From Mycolicibacterium elephantis DSM 44368 (GTDB lineage: Bacteria; Actinomycetota; Actinomycetes; Mycobacteriales; Mycobacteriaceae), in NCBI RefSeq assembly GCF_004014805.1, contig NZ_ATDN01000008.1, positions 1-64,000 of the forward strand: DNA of 64,000 nt. Reading direction: 5' to 3'. The notes under the pieces were generated by a model. That model made no database searches. It saw only the letters and a program-made list of their open reading frames with translations, and had not been told where the DNA came from. The position numbers and the translations under genes are program-made. This document shows positions 7,765 to 17,867 of this stretch, piece after piece (positions within the stretch are counted from its first letter, which is position 1; each line of letters opens with the position of its first letter).

Positions 7765-8241
7765 CTAGCCAGGCGGAGCCGTCGTCGTCACCGGACCCCA
7801 GCCGGGCGCGAACGGCTCCGGGTTCTGCGGACCGGCCGGTGGTGGCTCCACGGTCAGGGTCTGCGGTGCCAGCGGGCCGGGACCGTCCGGGTCCACCACC
7901 GTCGTCGTCGGCGCCTCTTCGGTGGTCGGTGTCGTCGTCGGCGTCGTGGGCGTGGTGGTGGTCGTCGTCGGTGGCGTGGTCGTCGGCGTGGTTGTGGTGG
8001 TCGTGGTCGGCGGCGTCGTGGTCGGCTGACGCACCCTGGTGCGCGGCACCCAGGTGTAGTCGGGGTCGGGCACAAATCCCGGCGGCACGAACTGCGTCGC
8101 CGGTGGGGCCGGCTCCGGCTCCGGCTCGTAGGTCTGCTGCAGCCACAACACGGCGACGAACGCCACGATCAGCACGAGCGTCGACGTGCGGATGCGGCCG
8201 CCGAACAAATGGCTCGGAAGGCGCGACTTGCGGTCAGCCAT
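7765..8241 (-). CDS. Thr/Pro-rich single-pass membrane protein (Rv3103c type)
   Basis: This 158-residue protein has a short basic N-terminus, one transmembrane helix ([19 protein letters not shown], residues about 20-38) and an extracytoplasmic part. That part runs from an acidic Pro-rich stretch to a low-complexity Thr/Pro tract from about residue 72 to 110, then a Pro-rich tail. The DNA of the tract is an irregular run of ACC/ACG/CCG codons. Such Thr/Pro tracts are typical O-mannosylation sites in mycobacterial envelope proteins. It sits between ftsE (20 nt downstream) and the mechanosensitive channel gene, whose 3' end it overlaps by 8 nt. A function with FtsEX at the envelope is suggested by position only. 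Confidence 0.8.
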   Translation of the reverse strand: MADRKSRLPSHLFGGRIRTSTLVLIVAFVAVLWLQQTYEPEPEPAPPATQFVPPGFVPDPDYTWVPRTRVRQPTTTPPTTTTTTTPTTTPPTTTTTTPTTPTTTPTTEEAPTTTVVDPDGPGPLAPQTLTVEPPPAGPQNPEPFAPGWGPVTTTAPPG

Positions 8242-9187
8242 CGGATCGCTCCGACGAGCGCGCGGTGTGAGGCAAGCCCTCCACCACCGGCGTCGCTTCG
8301 GTGGGGGTGACCACCCCGGCTTTGCCCAATGCCCGCACCACCAGCACCCGGAGACGCCGGCCGGCCTCGAACTGCTTGCCGGGCAAGGTACGCGCGACCA
8401 TGCGCAGGTTCACGTTGTCCAGCCCGATGCTCTCCACCCCCATCAGCGATGGTTGGTCGAGCAGGAGATCCTTGAGCATGCGGTCCTCGGTCGCCGCGCC
8501 GCCGACCTCCTGTAGCACCTCGTTGACCCGGTTGAGGTCCGCGGTCACCGGGACCGGGATGTCGACCACCGCGCGCGCCCAGTCCTTGGACATGTTCAAC
8601 GAGCGCACGATGTTGCCGTTGGGAACGGTGAACACCTCGCCGTCGCTGGTGCGCAGCTTGGTCACCCGCAGCGTGACCTCTTCGACGGTGCCCTCTGCGG
8701 CATCGGGGGCGCCCACCATGTTCACCTGAACCAGATCGCCGAAGCCGTACTGCTTTTCGGTGATGATGAAGAACCCGGCCAGCAGGTCCTGCACCAGCTT
8801 CTGGGCGCCGAAGCCGAGCGCGGCGCCCAACACCGCCGCCGGGGCCACCAGCGAGCCGACCGGCACGTCGAGGATGTTGGTGATCTGCATGGCGACCACC
8901 ACGAACAGCAGCACGATCGACACCCAGGAGATCACCGACGCGACCGCCTGGCGGTGCTTGGAGGCCTCCGTCCGCACCAGGTTCTCGCCGGTCTGGAAGT
9001 CCTCCTCGAGCCGGCGGGTGACCCGCATCGCCGCCCAGCTGATGAAGCGGGCCGCCAGCACCGCGCCGATCAGAAGCAGGGTGATCCGCAGCCCTTTGGT
9101 CAGGATCCAGTCGCCGAGGGTGCCGTGCCAGAAGTCATGCCACCCCTGGGCCGGCGAGAACGCGAGATGGCGGCTACTCGTCATCAC
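8234..9187 (-). CDS. MscS-family mechanosensitive ion channel
   Basis: This 317-residue small-conductance mechanosensitive channel has a transmembrane segment near residues 33-52, another near 90-112, and the pore-lining TM3 with [22 protein letters not shown]. The beta domain follows ([37 protein letters not shown]), then the alpha/beta C-terminal domain. It opens on membrane tension to release solutes on osmotic downshift. The start is one of two adjacent ATG codons. It overlaps the prfB 3' end by 14 nt and the next gene's start by 8 nt. The whole prfB-mscS-ftsE-ftsX-smpB group is therefore probably one transcript. Confidence 0.92.
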   Translation of the reverse strand: MMTSSRHLAFSPAQGWHDFWHGTLGDWILTKGLRITLLLIGAVLAARFISWAAMRVTRRLEEDFQTGENLVRTEASKHRQAVASVISWVSIVLLFVVVAMQITNILDVPVGSLVAPAAVLGAALGFGAQKLVQDLLAGFFIITEKQYGFGDLVQVNMVGAPDAAEGTVEEVTLRVTKLRTSDGEVFTVPNGNIVRSLNMSKDWARAVVDIPVPVTADLNRVNEVLQEVGGAATEDRMLKDLLLDQPSLMGVESIGLDNVNLRMVARTLPGKQFEAGRRLRVLVVRALGKAGVVTPTEATPVVEGLPHTARSSERSDG

Positions 9188-10280
9188 GTCGGTTACGCCA
9201 GCGGATTCCCGCTTCGAGGAATCCGTCGATGTCGCCGTCCAGGACGGCAGCGGGGTTGCCGACCTCGTGCTCGGTGCGCAGGTCCTTCACCATCTGGTAG
9301 GGGTGCAGCACATAGGAGCGCATCTGGTTGCCCCACGAACTGCCGCCGTCGCCCTTCAGCGCATCGAGCTCCGCACGTTCTTCCAACCGCTTGCGTTCCA
9401 ACAACTTTGCCTGCAGCACCCGCATGGCGGACAGCTTGTTCTGCAGCTGCGATTTCTCGTTCTGGCACGTCACCACGATTCCGGTCGGGATGTGGGTGAG
9501 GCGAACCGCGGAGTCCGTGGTGTTGACCGACTGGCCGCCCGGGCCGCTGGAGCGGTACACGTCGACGCGCACATCGCTTTCCGGAATGTCGATGTGGTCG
9601 GTGGTGTCCACCACCGGCAGCACCTCGACGTCGGCGAACGACGTCTGGCGGCGGCTCTGGTTGTCGAAGGGACTGATCCGCACCAGCCGGTGGGTGCCCT
9701 GCTCGACCGACAACGTGCCGTAGGCGAACGGTGCGTGCACCACGAACGTCGCACTCTTGATTCCCGCCTCTTCGGCGTAGGAGGTGTCGAGCACCTCGAC
9801 CGGGTAGCCGTGCTTCTCCGCCCAGCGGATGTACATCCGCATCAGCATCTCGGCCCAGTCCGCGGCGTCCACCCCGCCGGCGCCGGAGCGGATCGTGACG
9901 ACGGCCTCGCGCTCGTCGTACTCACCCGACAGCAGGGTGCGCACTTCCATCGCCTCGATGTCAGCGCGCAGCGACTTCAGCTCCTCGTCGGCCTCCGCGA
10001 GTTCGTCGGCGCCGCCCTCTTCCTCGGCCAGCTCGTAGAGCACCGGCAAGTCGTCGAGGCGGCGGCGCAGCTCCTCGACCCGACGCAACTCCCCCTGGGC
10101 GTGCGACAGCTCGCTGGTGACCTGCTGTGCGCGCGCCTGGTCATCCCACAGGTTGGGGTCGGAGGCTTCGTGTTCGAGCTTCTCGATGCGACCGCGGAGC
10201 CCTTCCACGTCGAGCACCCGCTCCACCGTGGTGAGGGTGGAGTCCAGGGCTGCGATATCGGCTTGACGGTCGGTATCCAC
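9174..10280 (-). CDS. prfB: Peptide chain release factor 2
   Basis: This 368-residue class I release factor reads UGA and UAA. It has the anticodon-like SPF tripeptide in [15 protein letters not shown] and the catalytic GGQ in [19 protein letters not shown]. The N-terminal coiled region starts [20 protein letters not shown]. The frame is continuous through the N-terminus. The programmed +1 frameshift at an in-frame UGA that autoregulates prfB in many bacteria is absent. Its 3' end overlaps the MscS gene by 14 nt. It diverges from fprA, leaving 151 nt that must hold both promoters. Confidence 0.97.
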   Translation of the reverse strand: MDTDRQADIAALDSTLTTVERVLDVEGLRGRIEKLEHEASDPNLWDDQARAQQVTSELSHAQGELRRVEELRRRLDDLPVLYELAEEEGGADELAEADEELKSLRADIEAMEVRTLLSGEYDEREAVVTIRSGAGGVDAADWAEMLMRMYIRWAEKHGYPVEVLDTSYAEEAGIKSATFVVHAPFAYGTLSVEQGTHRLVRISPFDNQSRRQTSFADVEVLPVVDTTDHIDIPESDVRVDVYRSSGPGGQSVNTTDSAVRLTHIPTGIVVTCQNEKSQLQNKLSAMRVLQAKLLERKRLEERAELDALKGDGGSSWGNQMRSYVLHPYQMVKDLRTEHEVGNPAAVLDGDIDGFLEAGIRWRNRRDDE

Positions 10281-10431
10281 AGGAAATCAGCGTACCGGCG
10301 TGTCGGTTCCACCTCACTGGCGGCAATGGACCGCCTCCGCGTTTAGCATCGGGTGGGAAACCAGCCCGGCGATGACGCGACAGCCCTTTGCACGTCGCCA
10401 GGGCAGCGACACGGCCTACAGAAGGTTGAGT

Positions 10432-11808
10432 ATGCGTCCATATCATGTGGCGATCGTCGGCTCGGGCCCCTCGGGTTACTTTGCCGCGGCATCGCTGCTG
10501 AAGTACGCCGATGCCAGAGACGACGCCGACCAGGTCCCAGACGTGCGCATCGACATGCTCGAGATGCTGCCGACGCCCTGGGGGTTGGTGCGCTCCGGTG
10601 TGGCTCCCGACCACCCCAAAATCAAGTCGATCAGCGCCCAGTTCGAGAAGATTTCGTCCGACCCGCGGTTCCGCTTCTTCGGCAACATAACCGTCGGCGA
10701 GCACGTGCAGGCCGCCGAGCTGGCCGAACGCTATGACGCCGTCATCTACGCCGTCGGCGCCCAGTCCGACCGGCCGCTCGGGATCCCCGGCGAAGACCTG
10801 CCCGGCAGCGTCGCCGCCGTGGACCTCGTCGGTTGGTACAACGCGCACCCGCACTTCGGCGAGATGGCGCCGAACGTGTCAACCGGGCGTGCCGTGGTCG
10901 TCGGCAACGGCAACGTCGCGCTGGATGTGGCCCGCATCCTGGTCACCGACCCCGACACGCTCGCCAGGACCGACATCGCCGACCACGCGTTGGAGGCGCT
11001 GGGCGAGCGCGGCGTGGAGGAGGTCCTCATCATCGGAAGGCGCGGCCCGCTGCAGGCCCCGTTCACCACGCTCGAGCTGCGTGAGCTCGGCGATCTGAAG
11101 GGCCTGGCCGACGTCGACGTGATCCTGGATCCCGCGGATTTCGCCGACATCACCGACGAGGACCTGGAAGCGGCGAGCAAGACCGTACGCAACAACATCA
11201 AAGTGATGCGTGCGTATGCCGAGCGGCCACCGCGCGGCGCCAAACGGCGCATCGTGTTCCGGTTCCGCACCTCCCCGATCGAGATCAAGGGCGACGGCAA
11301 GGTGGAGTCGATCGTGCTGGGCCGCAACGAGTTGGTCACCGACAACGGCCGCGTCGTCGCCAAGGACACCGGCGAACGCGAGGAGGTGCCGGCCCAGCTG
11401 GTGGTGCGGGCCGTCGGCTACCGCGGGGTGCCCACCCCGGGGCTGCCGTTCGACGATCGCACCTGCACCATTCCGCACACGAAGGGACGCGTCGAGGGCA
11501 GCCGCAACGAGTACGTCGTCGGCTGGATCAAGCGCGGGCCCACCGGCGTCATCGGCAGCAACAAGAGCGACTCACAGGAGACCGTCGACACGCTGATCGC
11601 CGACCTGCGCGAGGCCGAGTTGGCCGAGCGCGACCCCGATCACGCCGAACAGCTGGCGCGGTGGCTGGTGGAGCGCCAGCCCAAGGTGGTCACCGGCGAC
11701 CACTGGAAGCTGATCGACGAGCACGAACGCTCCGCGGGTGAACCGCACGGCCGGCCCCGGGTGAAGCTTTCCAGCGTCGCGGACCTGCTGCGCATCGGGC
11801 ACGGCTGA
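10432..11808 (+). CDS. fprA: NADPH-ferredoxin reductase FprA
   Basis: This 458-residue flavoprotein is of the adrenodoxin reductase type. It transfers electrons from NADPH to ferredoxins that serve cytochromes P450 and iron metabolism. The N-terminal FAD-binding motif is VAIVGSGPSGYFAA. The NADP-binding motif is VVVGNGNVALDVARIL, with conserved RRGPLQAPFT after it. The C-terminal GWIKRGPTGVIGSNKSDSQET is typical. The start is the ATG at 10432 (MRPYHVAIVG), which agrees with the family length. The open frame upstream to 10300 has no resemblance. It lies divergent from prfB. Confidence 0.96.
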   Translation: MRPYHVAIVGSGPSGYFAAASLLKYADARDDADQVPDVRIDMLEMLPTPWGLVRSGVAPDHPKIKSISAQFEKISSDPRFRFFGNITVGEHVQAAELAERYDAVIYAVGAQSDRPLGIPGEDLPGSVAAVDLVGWYNAHPHFGEMAPNVSTGRAVVVGNGNVALDVARILVTDPDTLARTDIADHALEALGERGVEEVLIIGRRGPLQAPFTTLELRELGDLKGLADVDVILDPADFADITDEDLEAASKTVRNNIKVMRAYAERPPRGAKRRIVFRFRTSPIEIKGDGKVESIVLGRNELVTDNGRVVAKDTGEREEVPAQLVVRAVGYRGVPTPGLPFDDRTCTIPHTKGRVEGSRNEYVVGWIKRGPTGVIGSNKSDSQETVDTLIADLREAELAERDPDHAEQLARWLVERQPKVVTGDHWKLIDEHERSAGEPHGRPRVKLSSVADLLRIGHG

Positions 11809-11836
11809 CAACGGTCGCGGCGCCTGAGCGCGATCC

Positions 11837-12196
11837 TCAGGCGTACGGCGGCGGCCCGCCCTGCGCGGGCGGGATCTCCTGCGGGGCGAACCGCCAGTTG
11901 TCGGGGTTCTTTGGCGAGTAGACGACGGGAAACAGCGCGCCCATGGTCGGCCAGTTGTCGACGTCGACCTCGAGGCGCTGATACACCACGTGTTCGTTGA
12001 CCGTGGGCCCGTTGATCACACCGGTGATCGTCGCGTACTGCTGCCCGGAGACGTCGGTCGGACGCGGGCTGACCCCGGTCACCAGCAGCGTGCCCGACGG
12101 CCAGTCGGCGCCGGCGCCGCGGCGACGCATGATCATCGGCCCGGCGATGACGACGATGGCGCCGATGATGAGCAGCATCGCCAGGAATTCCCACAC
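11837..12196 (-). CDS. Conserved small membrane protein of unknown function
   Basis: This 119-residue protein has one N-terminal transmembrane helix ([20 protein letters not shown]) and a soluble beta-rich domain ([20 protein letters not shown], then [32 protein letters not shown]). The pattern resembles DUF3592-type proteins. It ends in a Pro/Gly-rich tail. It is tail-to-tail with fprA and divergent from hisN across only 23 nt, so its own transcript is probably leaderless. No function is known to me. Confidence 0.75.
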   Translation of the reverse strand: MWEFLAMLLIIGAIVVIAGPMIMRRRGAGADWPSGTLLVTGVSPRPTDVSGQQYATITGVINGPTVNEHVVYQRLEVDVDNWPTMGALFPVVYSPKNPDNWRFAPQEIPPAQGGPPPYA

Positions 12197-12219
12197 ACCG
12201 ACATGGTAGGACGACAGGC

Positions 12220-13011
12220 ATGTGTTCTGAGGCCGATGACCTGACGCTGGCGATGACGTTGACCGACGAGGCCGATGTGTTGACGACTGAGCGCTTCGGT
12301 GCGGTGGACCTCGTCGTCGAAACCAAACCGGACCTCACCCCGGCCACCGACGCCGACCTCGACGTCGAGGCGCGGATCCGTCGCCGCCTGGAGGAGCACC
12401 GCCCCAACGACGCGGTGCTCGGCGAAGAGTTCGGCGGGACGACGGAGTTCAGCGGGCGCCAGTGGGTGGTCGACCCGATCGACGGCACGAAGAACTTCGT
12501 GCGCGGCGTGCCGGTGTGGGCGACGCTGATCGCCCTTCTGGAGGACGGTGTCCCGGTGCTCGGTGTGGTGAGCGCGCCTGCGCTGCAACGACGTTGGTGG
12601 GCGCTCGCCGGGCACGGCGCCTACGGCCGGGTGGGCGCGCAGCCGGAGCGGCGACTGTCCGTGTCGAAGGTCGACGACCTGGACGCGGCGAGCCTGTCGT
12701 TCTCGAGCCTGTCGGGCTGGGCGGCGCTCGGGCTGCGTGAGCGCTTCATCGAGCTGACCGACGACGTGTGGCGGGTCCGTGGCTTCGGTGATTTCCTGTC
12801 CTACTGCCTGCTGGCCGAAGGGGCCGTGGACATCGCCGCCGAACCCGAGGTGTCGCTGTGGGACCTGGCCGCGCTGGACATCTTGGTTCGCGAGGCAGGC
12901 GGCACGTTCACGAACCTGGCCGGGCAGCCGGGTCCGCACGGCGGCAGCGCGGTCGCCACCAACGGCCGGCTGCATGACGCGGTGTTGGCCAGGCTTTCTC
13001 AGCCCTCCTGA
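12220..13011 (+). CDS. hisN: Histidinol-phosphatase, inositol-monophosphatase type
   Basis: This 263-residue Mg-dependent phosphatase is of the IMP/FIG superfamily. Metal-binding motifs are present: GEEFG (about residues 68-72), [14 protein letters not shown] (about 87-100), and [15 protein letters not shown] near the C-terminus. The mycobacterial ortholog at this position (Rv3137) is the histidinol-phosphate phosphatase of histidine synthesis, and I assign it on family plus synteny. The sequence alone does not exclude activity on inositol or other sugar phosphates. It starts 23 nt from the divergent small membrane-protein gene. Confidence 0.88.
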   Translation: MCSEADDLTLAMTLTDEADVLTTERFGAVDLVVETKPDLTPATDADLDVEARIRRRLEEHRPNDAVLGEEFGGTTEFSGRQWVVDPIDGTKNFVRGVPVWATLIALLEDGVPVLGVVSAPALQRRWWALAGHGAYGRVGAQPERRLSVSKVDDLDAASLSFSSLSGWAALGLRERFIELTDDVWRVRGFGDFLSYCLLAEGAVDIAAEPEVSLWDLAALDILVREAGGTFTNLAGQPGPHGGSAVATNGRLHDAVLARLSQPS

Positions 13012-13064
13012 CGTGTGCACACCGCATCCCGCGTGTGAATTGCGCTACAAAGCGGACCGATCTT

Positions 13065-13099
13065 ACTCAAGAGTCAGTTCGGATACCTTACTCTGGAGT
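13065..13099 (+). promoter_or_regulatory. Tandem operator-like palindromes upstream of fadE24
   Basis: Two direct repeats of TTACTC-N2-GAGTCAGTTCGG occur with centres 25 bp apart. Their palindromic cores are ACTCAAGAGT (13065-13074) and ACTCTGGAGT (13090-13099). They lie 48-82 nt before the fadE24 start, where a repressor of fatty acid or lipid catabolism (TetR type) would bind. The protein is not identified. Confidence 0.6.
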
Positions 13100-13146
13100 C
13101 AGTTCGGCAAGCGCGAACGACAATCCCCATAGCGAGGCAGCTGAAA

Positions 13147-14538
13147 ATGACCAACACCCTGCCGTCGAAAAACGGAGCACGGCCGAAGCGCACCGGCAAG
13201 GAAAGCGCCGTCGGCCTCAGAAAGCACAAGCGCACGGCGACCGATCTGGGCCTGGCCCTGGTGACGCCGCTGGTCGGGCAGGAGTTTCTCGACCGCTACC
13301 ACCTGCGTGACCCCCTCAACCGCGGCCTGAAGTACGGCGTCAAGCACGCGTTCTCGGCGGCCGGCGCGGCCAGCAGGCAGTTCAAGCGGGTCACCGGCAG
13401 CGGCAACGCGCCGACCCGGCTGAAGAAGAGCGGCTCGGACTACTTCGACCTCACCCCCGACGACGAGCAGAAGATGATCGTCGAGACCGTGAACGAGTTC
13501 GCCACCGAGGTGATGCGCCCGGTCGCCCGCGAGGCCGACGACGCCGCGTCATATCCCGAAGACCTCGTCGACAAGGCCAACGAACTCGGGATCACCGCGA
13601 TCAACGTGCCCGAGAACTTCGAGGGCATCGCCGCGCACCGGGCGGCGGTCACCAACGTGCTGGTCGCCGAGGCGCTGTCCTACGGCGACATGGGGCTGGC
13701 GCTGCCGATCCTGGCCCCCGCCGGGGTCGCCTCGGCGCTCACCCATTGGGGCAGCGCCGATCAACAGGCGACCTACCTCAAGGAGTTCGCCGGCGAGAAC
13801 GTGCCCCAAGCCTGTGTGGCGATCGCCGAACCTCATCCGCTTTTCGACCCGACAGCGCTGAAGACGACGGCCGTGCGCACCCCGAGCGGCTACCGCCTCG
13901 ACGGCGTCAAGTCGCTGGTGCCCGCCGCCGCGAACGCCGAGATCTTCATCGTGGCAGCACAACTGAACGGCAAGCCGGCGTTGTTCATCGTCGAGTCGTC
14001 GTCTCAGGGCCTCAGCGTCACGGCCGATCCCAGCATGGGGATCCGCGCCGCGGCGCTCGGCCAGGTCACCCTCGACAAGGTGACCGTGCCGCTGTCGGCG
14101 CGCCTCGGCGAGGACGGTGCCACTGACGAGGACTACTCGGAGGCGATCGCGCTGTCGCGGCTGGGCTGGGCGGCACTGGCGGTCGGGACCGCCCATGCGG
14201 TGCTCGACTACGTGGTGCCATATGTCAAGGAGCGGCACGCATTCGGTGAGCCGATCGCCCACCGGCAGGCGGTGGCGTTCATGTGCGCCAACATGGCGAT
14301 CGAGTTCGACGGGCTGCGGTTGATCACCTGGCGCGGGGCCTCCCGCGCCGATCAGGGGCTGCCCTTCGCCCGGGAAGCCGCGCTGGCCAAGCGCCTCGGC
14401 ACCGACAAGGGCATGCAGATCGGACTCGACGGTGTGCAGCTTCTCGGTGGCCACGGCTACACCAAGGAACACCCCGTCGAACGCTGGTACCGCGATCTGC
14501 GCGCGATCGGCGTCGCCGAGGGCGTCGTAGTCATCTGA
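13147..14538 (+). CDS. fadE24: Acyl-CoA dehydrogenase FadE24, probably the non-catalytic partner of FadE23
   Basis: This 463-residue protein of the acyl-CoA dehydrogenase fold has an N-terminal extension of about 90 basic residues. The usual flavin-contact motif TEPxAGSD is replaced by AEPHPLFDP. The C-terminal segment carrying the catalytic base (IYEGTxQIQ) is absent; the protein ends RDLRAIGVAEGVVVI. These losses are the hallmark of the degenerate subunit in alpha2-beta2 acyl-CoA dehydrogenases, where two different FadE chains share one active site. fadE23, encoded 42 nt downstream, has both motifs. The pair probably oxidises a bulky acyl-CoA such as a sterol or branched chain. The substrate is unproven here. 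Tandem operators lie upstream. Confidence 0.92.
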   Translation: MTNTLPSKNGARPKRTGKESAVGLRKHKRTATDLGLALVTPLVGQEFLDRYHLRDPLNRGLKYGVKHAFSAAGAASRQFKRVTGSGNAPTRLKKSGSDYFDLTPDDEQKMIVETVNEFATEVMRPVAREADDAASYPEDLVDKANELGITAINVPENFEGIAAHRAAVTNVLVAEALSYGDMGLALPILAPAGVASALTHWGSADQQATYLKEFAGENVPQACVAIAEPHPLFDPTALKTTAVRTPSGYRLDGVKSLVPAAANAEIFIVAAQLNGKPALFIVESSSQGLSVTADPSMGIRAAALGQVTLDKVTVPLSARLGEDGATDEDYSEAIALSRLGWAALAVGTAHAVLDYVVPYVKERHAFGEPIAHRQAVAFMCANMAIEFDGLRLITWRGASRADQGLPFAREAALAKRLGTDKGMQIGLDGVQLLGGHGYTKEHPVERWYRDLRAIGVAEGVVVI

Positions 14539-14580
14539 GTAGTCATCTGAGCCGTCATTCCTCATCACGAAAGTCTGATC

Positions 14581-15795
14581 ATGGCAATCAATCTGGAACT
14601 GCCGAAGAAGCTCGAGGCGGTCATCGAGAAGGCGCACCAGGGCGCCGCCGAGATGCTGCGGCCGATCTCGCGCAAATGGGATCTGCGCGAGCACGAGTAC
14701 CCCGTCGAGCTCGACACCCTGGCCACCCTCTTCGAGGGCATCTCGGAGGCCAAGACCATCGCGTTCGCCGGCGCCGAGGCCTTCCGCGAGGGCGACGAGC
14801 CCAAGGGCGCCAACCACAACGGCGCCAACATGTCCGCGGTGCTCAACGTGATGGAGATCAGTTGGGGCGACGTGGCATTGATGCTGTCGGTGCCTCGCCA
14901 GGGCCTCGGCAACGCCGCGATCAACAGCGTGGCCACGCCCGAGCAGCTCGAGCGGCTCGGTAAGGACGTCTGGGCGGCGATGGCCATCACCGAGCCGGGC
15001 TTCGGATCCGACTCGGCCGCGGTATCGACGACCGCGACGCTCGACGGTGACGAGTACGTGATCAACGGCGAGAAGATCTTCGTCACCGCCGGCTCCCGCG
15101 CCACACACATCGTGGTGTGGGCGACGCTGGACAAGTCGAAGGGCCGCGCGGCGATCAAGTCGTTCATCGTGCCGCGCGAGCATCCCGGTGTCACCGTCGA
15201 GCGTCTCGAGGACAAGCTGGGCATCAAGGCGTCCGACACCGCGGTGATCCGGTTCGACAACGTCCGGATCCCGAAGAAGAACCTGCTCGGTAGCCCGGAG
15301 ATCAACGTGGACAAGGGTTTTGCCGGGGTGATGGAGACCTTCGACAACACCCGTCCTGTCGTCGCCGCGATGGCCGTTGGCATCGCCCGCGCGGCGCTGG
15401 AGGAGCTGCGCAAGATCCTCACCGAGGCGGGCATCGAGATCTCCTACGACAAGCCCGCGCACGCGCAGAGCGCACCGGCCGCGGAGTTTCTTCGGATGGA
15501 ATCCGACTGGGAGGCCGCCTATCTGTTGATGGTGCGCTCGGCGTGGCAGGCCGACAACGACATACCCAACTCCAAGGAAGCGTCGATGGGCAAGGCCAAG
15601 GCCGGCCGGGTCGCCAGCGACATCACGCTGAAGGCCGTCGAATTGGCAGGCACCGTGGGCTATTCGGAACAGACCCTGCTGGAGAAGTGGGCCCGCGACA
15701 GCAAGATCCTCGACATCTTCGAGGGCACCCAGCAGATCCAGCTTCTGGTGGTGGCGCGCCGCCTGCTGGGCCTGTCGTCGGCCGAACTGAAGTAA
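14581..15795 (+). CDS. fadE23: Acyl-CoA dehydrogenase FadE23
   Basis: This 404-residue FAD enzyme catalyses alpha,beta-desaturation of an acyl-CoA. The flavin-binding motif is ITEPGFGSDSAAVSTTA. The C-terminal KILDIFEGTQQIQLLVVARRL supplies the catalytic glutamate. In the middle it has DTAVIRFDNVRIPKKNLLG and GVMETFDNTRPVVAAMAVGI. It follows fadE24, which lacks these active-site elements, so the two most likely assemble as one heteromeric enzyme. It is the last gene of the unit and is followed by two strong stem-loops. Confidence 0.94.
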   Translation: MAINLELPKKLEAVIEKAHQGAAEMLRPISRKWDLREHEYPVELDTLATLFEGISEAKTIAFAGAEAFREGDEPKGANHNGANMSAVLNVMEISWGDVALMLSVPRQGLGNAAINSVATPEQLERLGKDVWAAMAITEPGFGSDSAAVSTTATLDGDEYVINGEKIFVTAGSRATHIVVWATLDKSKGRAAIKSFIVPREHPGVTVERLEDKLGIKASDTAVIRFDNVRIPKKNLLGSPEINVDKGFAGVMETFDNTRPVVAAMAVGIARAALEELRKILTEAGIEISYDKPAHAQSAPAAEFLRMESDWEAAYLLMVRSAWQADNDIPNSKEASMGKAKAGRVASDITLKAVELAGTVGYSEQTLLEKWARDSKILDIFEGTQQIQLLVVARRLLGLSSAELK

Positions 15796-15805
15796 CACCT
15801 TCCAG

Positions 15806-15876
15806 CTCCCGGCGAGCAGACGCGTACACCCCCGAAACAGCGCGTTTTAGGGAGTGTACGCGTCTGCTCGCGGGAG
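15806..15876. terminator. Long intergenic stem-loop after fadE23
   Basis: GCGAGCAGACGCGTACAC (15812-15829) pairs perfectly with GTGTACGCGTCTGCTCGC (15854-15871) over 18 bp. CTCCC/GGGAG extends the stem across a single bulged G. It stands 10 nt after the fadE23 stop codon. Confidence 0.75.
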
Positions 15877-15916
15877 GGCCGGACCAGCGCCCCGACGGCT
15901 TCTGACCGTCAGCGCA

Positions 15917-15960
15917 AAGGTCCCCGGGGCTCGGTTCAGACCGAGCGAGCCGGGGACCTT
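15917..15960. terminator. Bidirectional terminator between convergent fadE23 and the antigen 85 gene
   Basis: AAGGTCCCCGG (15917-15927) pairs with CCGGGGACCTT (15950-15960). An inner GCTCGG/CCGAGC stem lies within. A-rich and T-containing flanks on both sides suit termination in both directions, 18 nt from the stop codon of the minus-strand gene. Confidence 0.8.
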
Positions 15961-15977
15961 CGCGTCTTGTCGAACTG

Positions 15978-17264
<1,287 letters not shown>

Positions 17265-17822
17265 ATGGCAACGGAGCGCACGCCGCGACTCTCGGTGGAG
17301 AACTGGATCGAGGCCGGCTACGCGATCCTGGCCGAAGAGGGCATCAAGGCGCTCAAGCTCGACCGATTGTGCGAGCGCGTCGGCGCCACCAAAGGCAGCT
17401 TCTACTGGCATTTCGCCGACATGGCCGGCTACCGCTCCGCGCTCATAGAGGCGTGGGGCGACCTGCGCGACGAGGATCGGCGGTTCTTTGCCGAGGCGAG
17501 CGACATGCCGCCGCGCGACCGGCTCTCGCAAATGATGACGTCGCTGGTCACGGCGCGGCACTGGACCCTGGAACGGGCCATGCGGGAGTGGGCCCGCACC
17601 GATACCGCGGTGGCCGCCAGCGTGCGCTCATCCGATCAGCGCGTGGTGGACGCGGTGCGCCAGGCGTTCCTCGACTACGGATTCGACGCCGAAGAAGCCG
17701 ACCTGCGCGCCAACGCCACCTTCGCCGCCGGTATCGGGTTTCTGCACCTGTCGGGGCGTCAGCCCAGTCCTCGCGCGGCTGACCAGCGGGAACGCTTTCT
17801 CGACATCATGCTGGGCCGGTAG
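17265..17822 (+). CDS. TetR family transcriptional regulator
   Basis: This is a 185-residue repressor. The DNA-binding domain spans about residues 10-56, with the turn-recognition signature GATKGSFYWHFADMAGYRSALIE. The C-terminal domain is shorter than average. It stands upstream of a flavin monooxygenase and a DUF385 protein in the same direction. A perfect palindrome lies 13 nt after its stop codon and 14 nt before the monooxygenase start, which makes that gene its likely target. It is divergent from the antigen 85 gene across 309 bp, so control of that gene is possible but unsupported. Confidence 0.88.
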   Translation: MATERTPRLSVENWIEAGYAILAEEGIKALKLDRLCERVGATKGSFYWHFADMAGYRSALIEAWGDLRDEDRRFFAEASDMPPRDRLSQMMTSLVTARHWTLERAMREWARTDTAVAASVRSSDQRVVDAVRQAFLDYGFDAEEADLRANATFAAGIGFLHLSGRQPSPRAADQRERFLDIMLGR

Positions 17823-17835
17823 CGGGCCGCGCTTT

Positions 17836-17853
17836 CCATACAAAAAAGTATGG
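17836..17853 (+). promoter_or_regulatory. Operator palindrome CCATAC-A6-GTATGG
   Basis: A perfect 6-bp inverted repeat flanks six A residues, immediately upstream of the monooxygenase ATG. Its position suggests that a bound repressor would block transcription start. The adjacent TetR gene is the natural candidate. Confidence 0.6.
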
Positions 17854-17867
17854 TAGCGTCCGGTGAC

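Noticed and set aside
7900..8040. Repetitive tract that could look like a CRISPR or microsatellite array
   Set aside because: It codes in frame for a Thr/Pro-rich stretch, has no constant repeat-spacer pattern and sits inside a gene.
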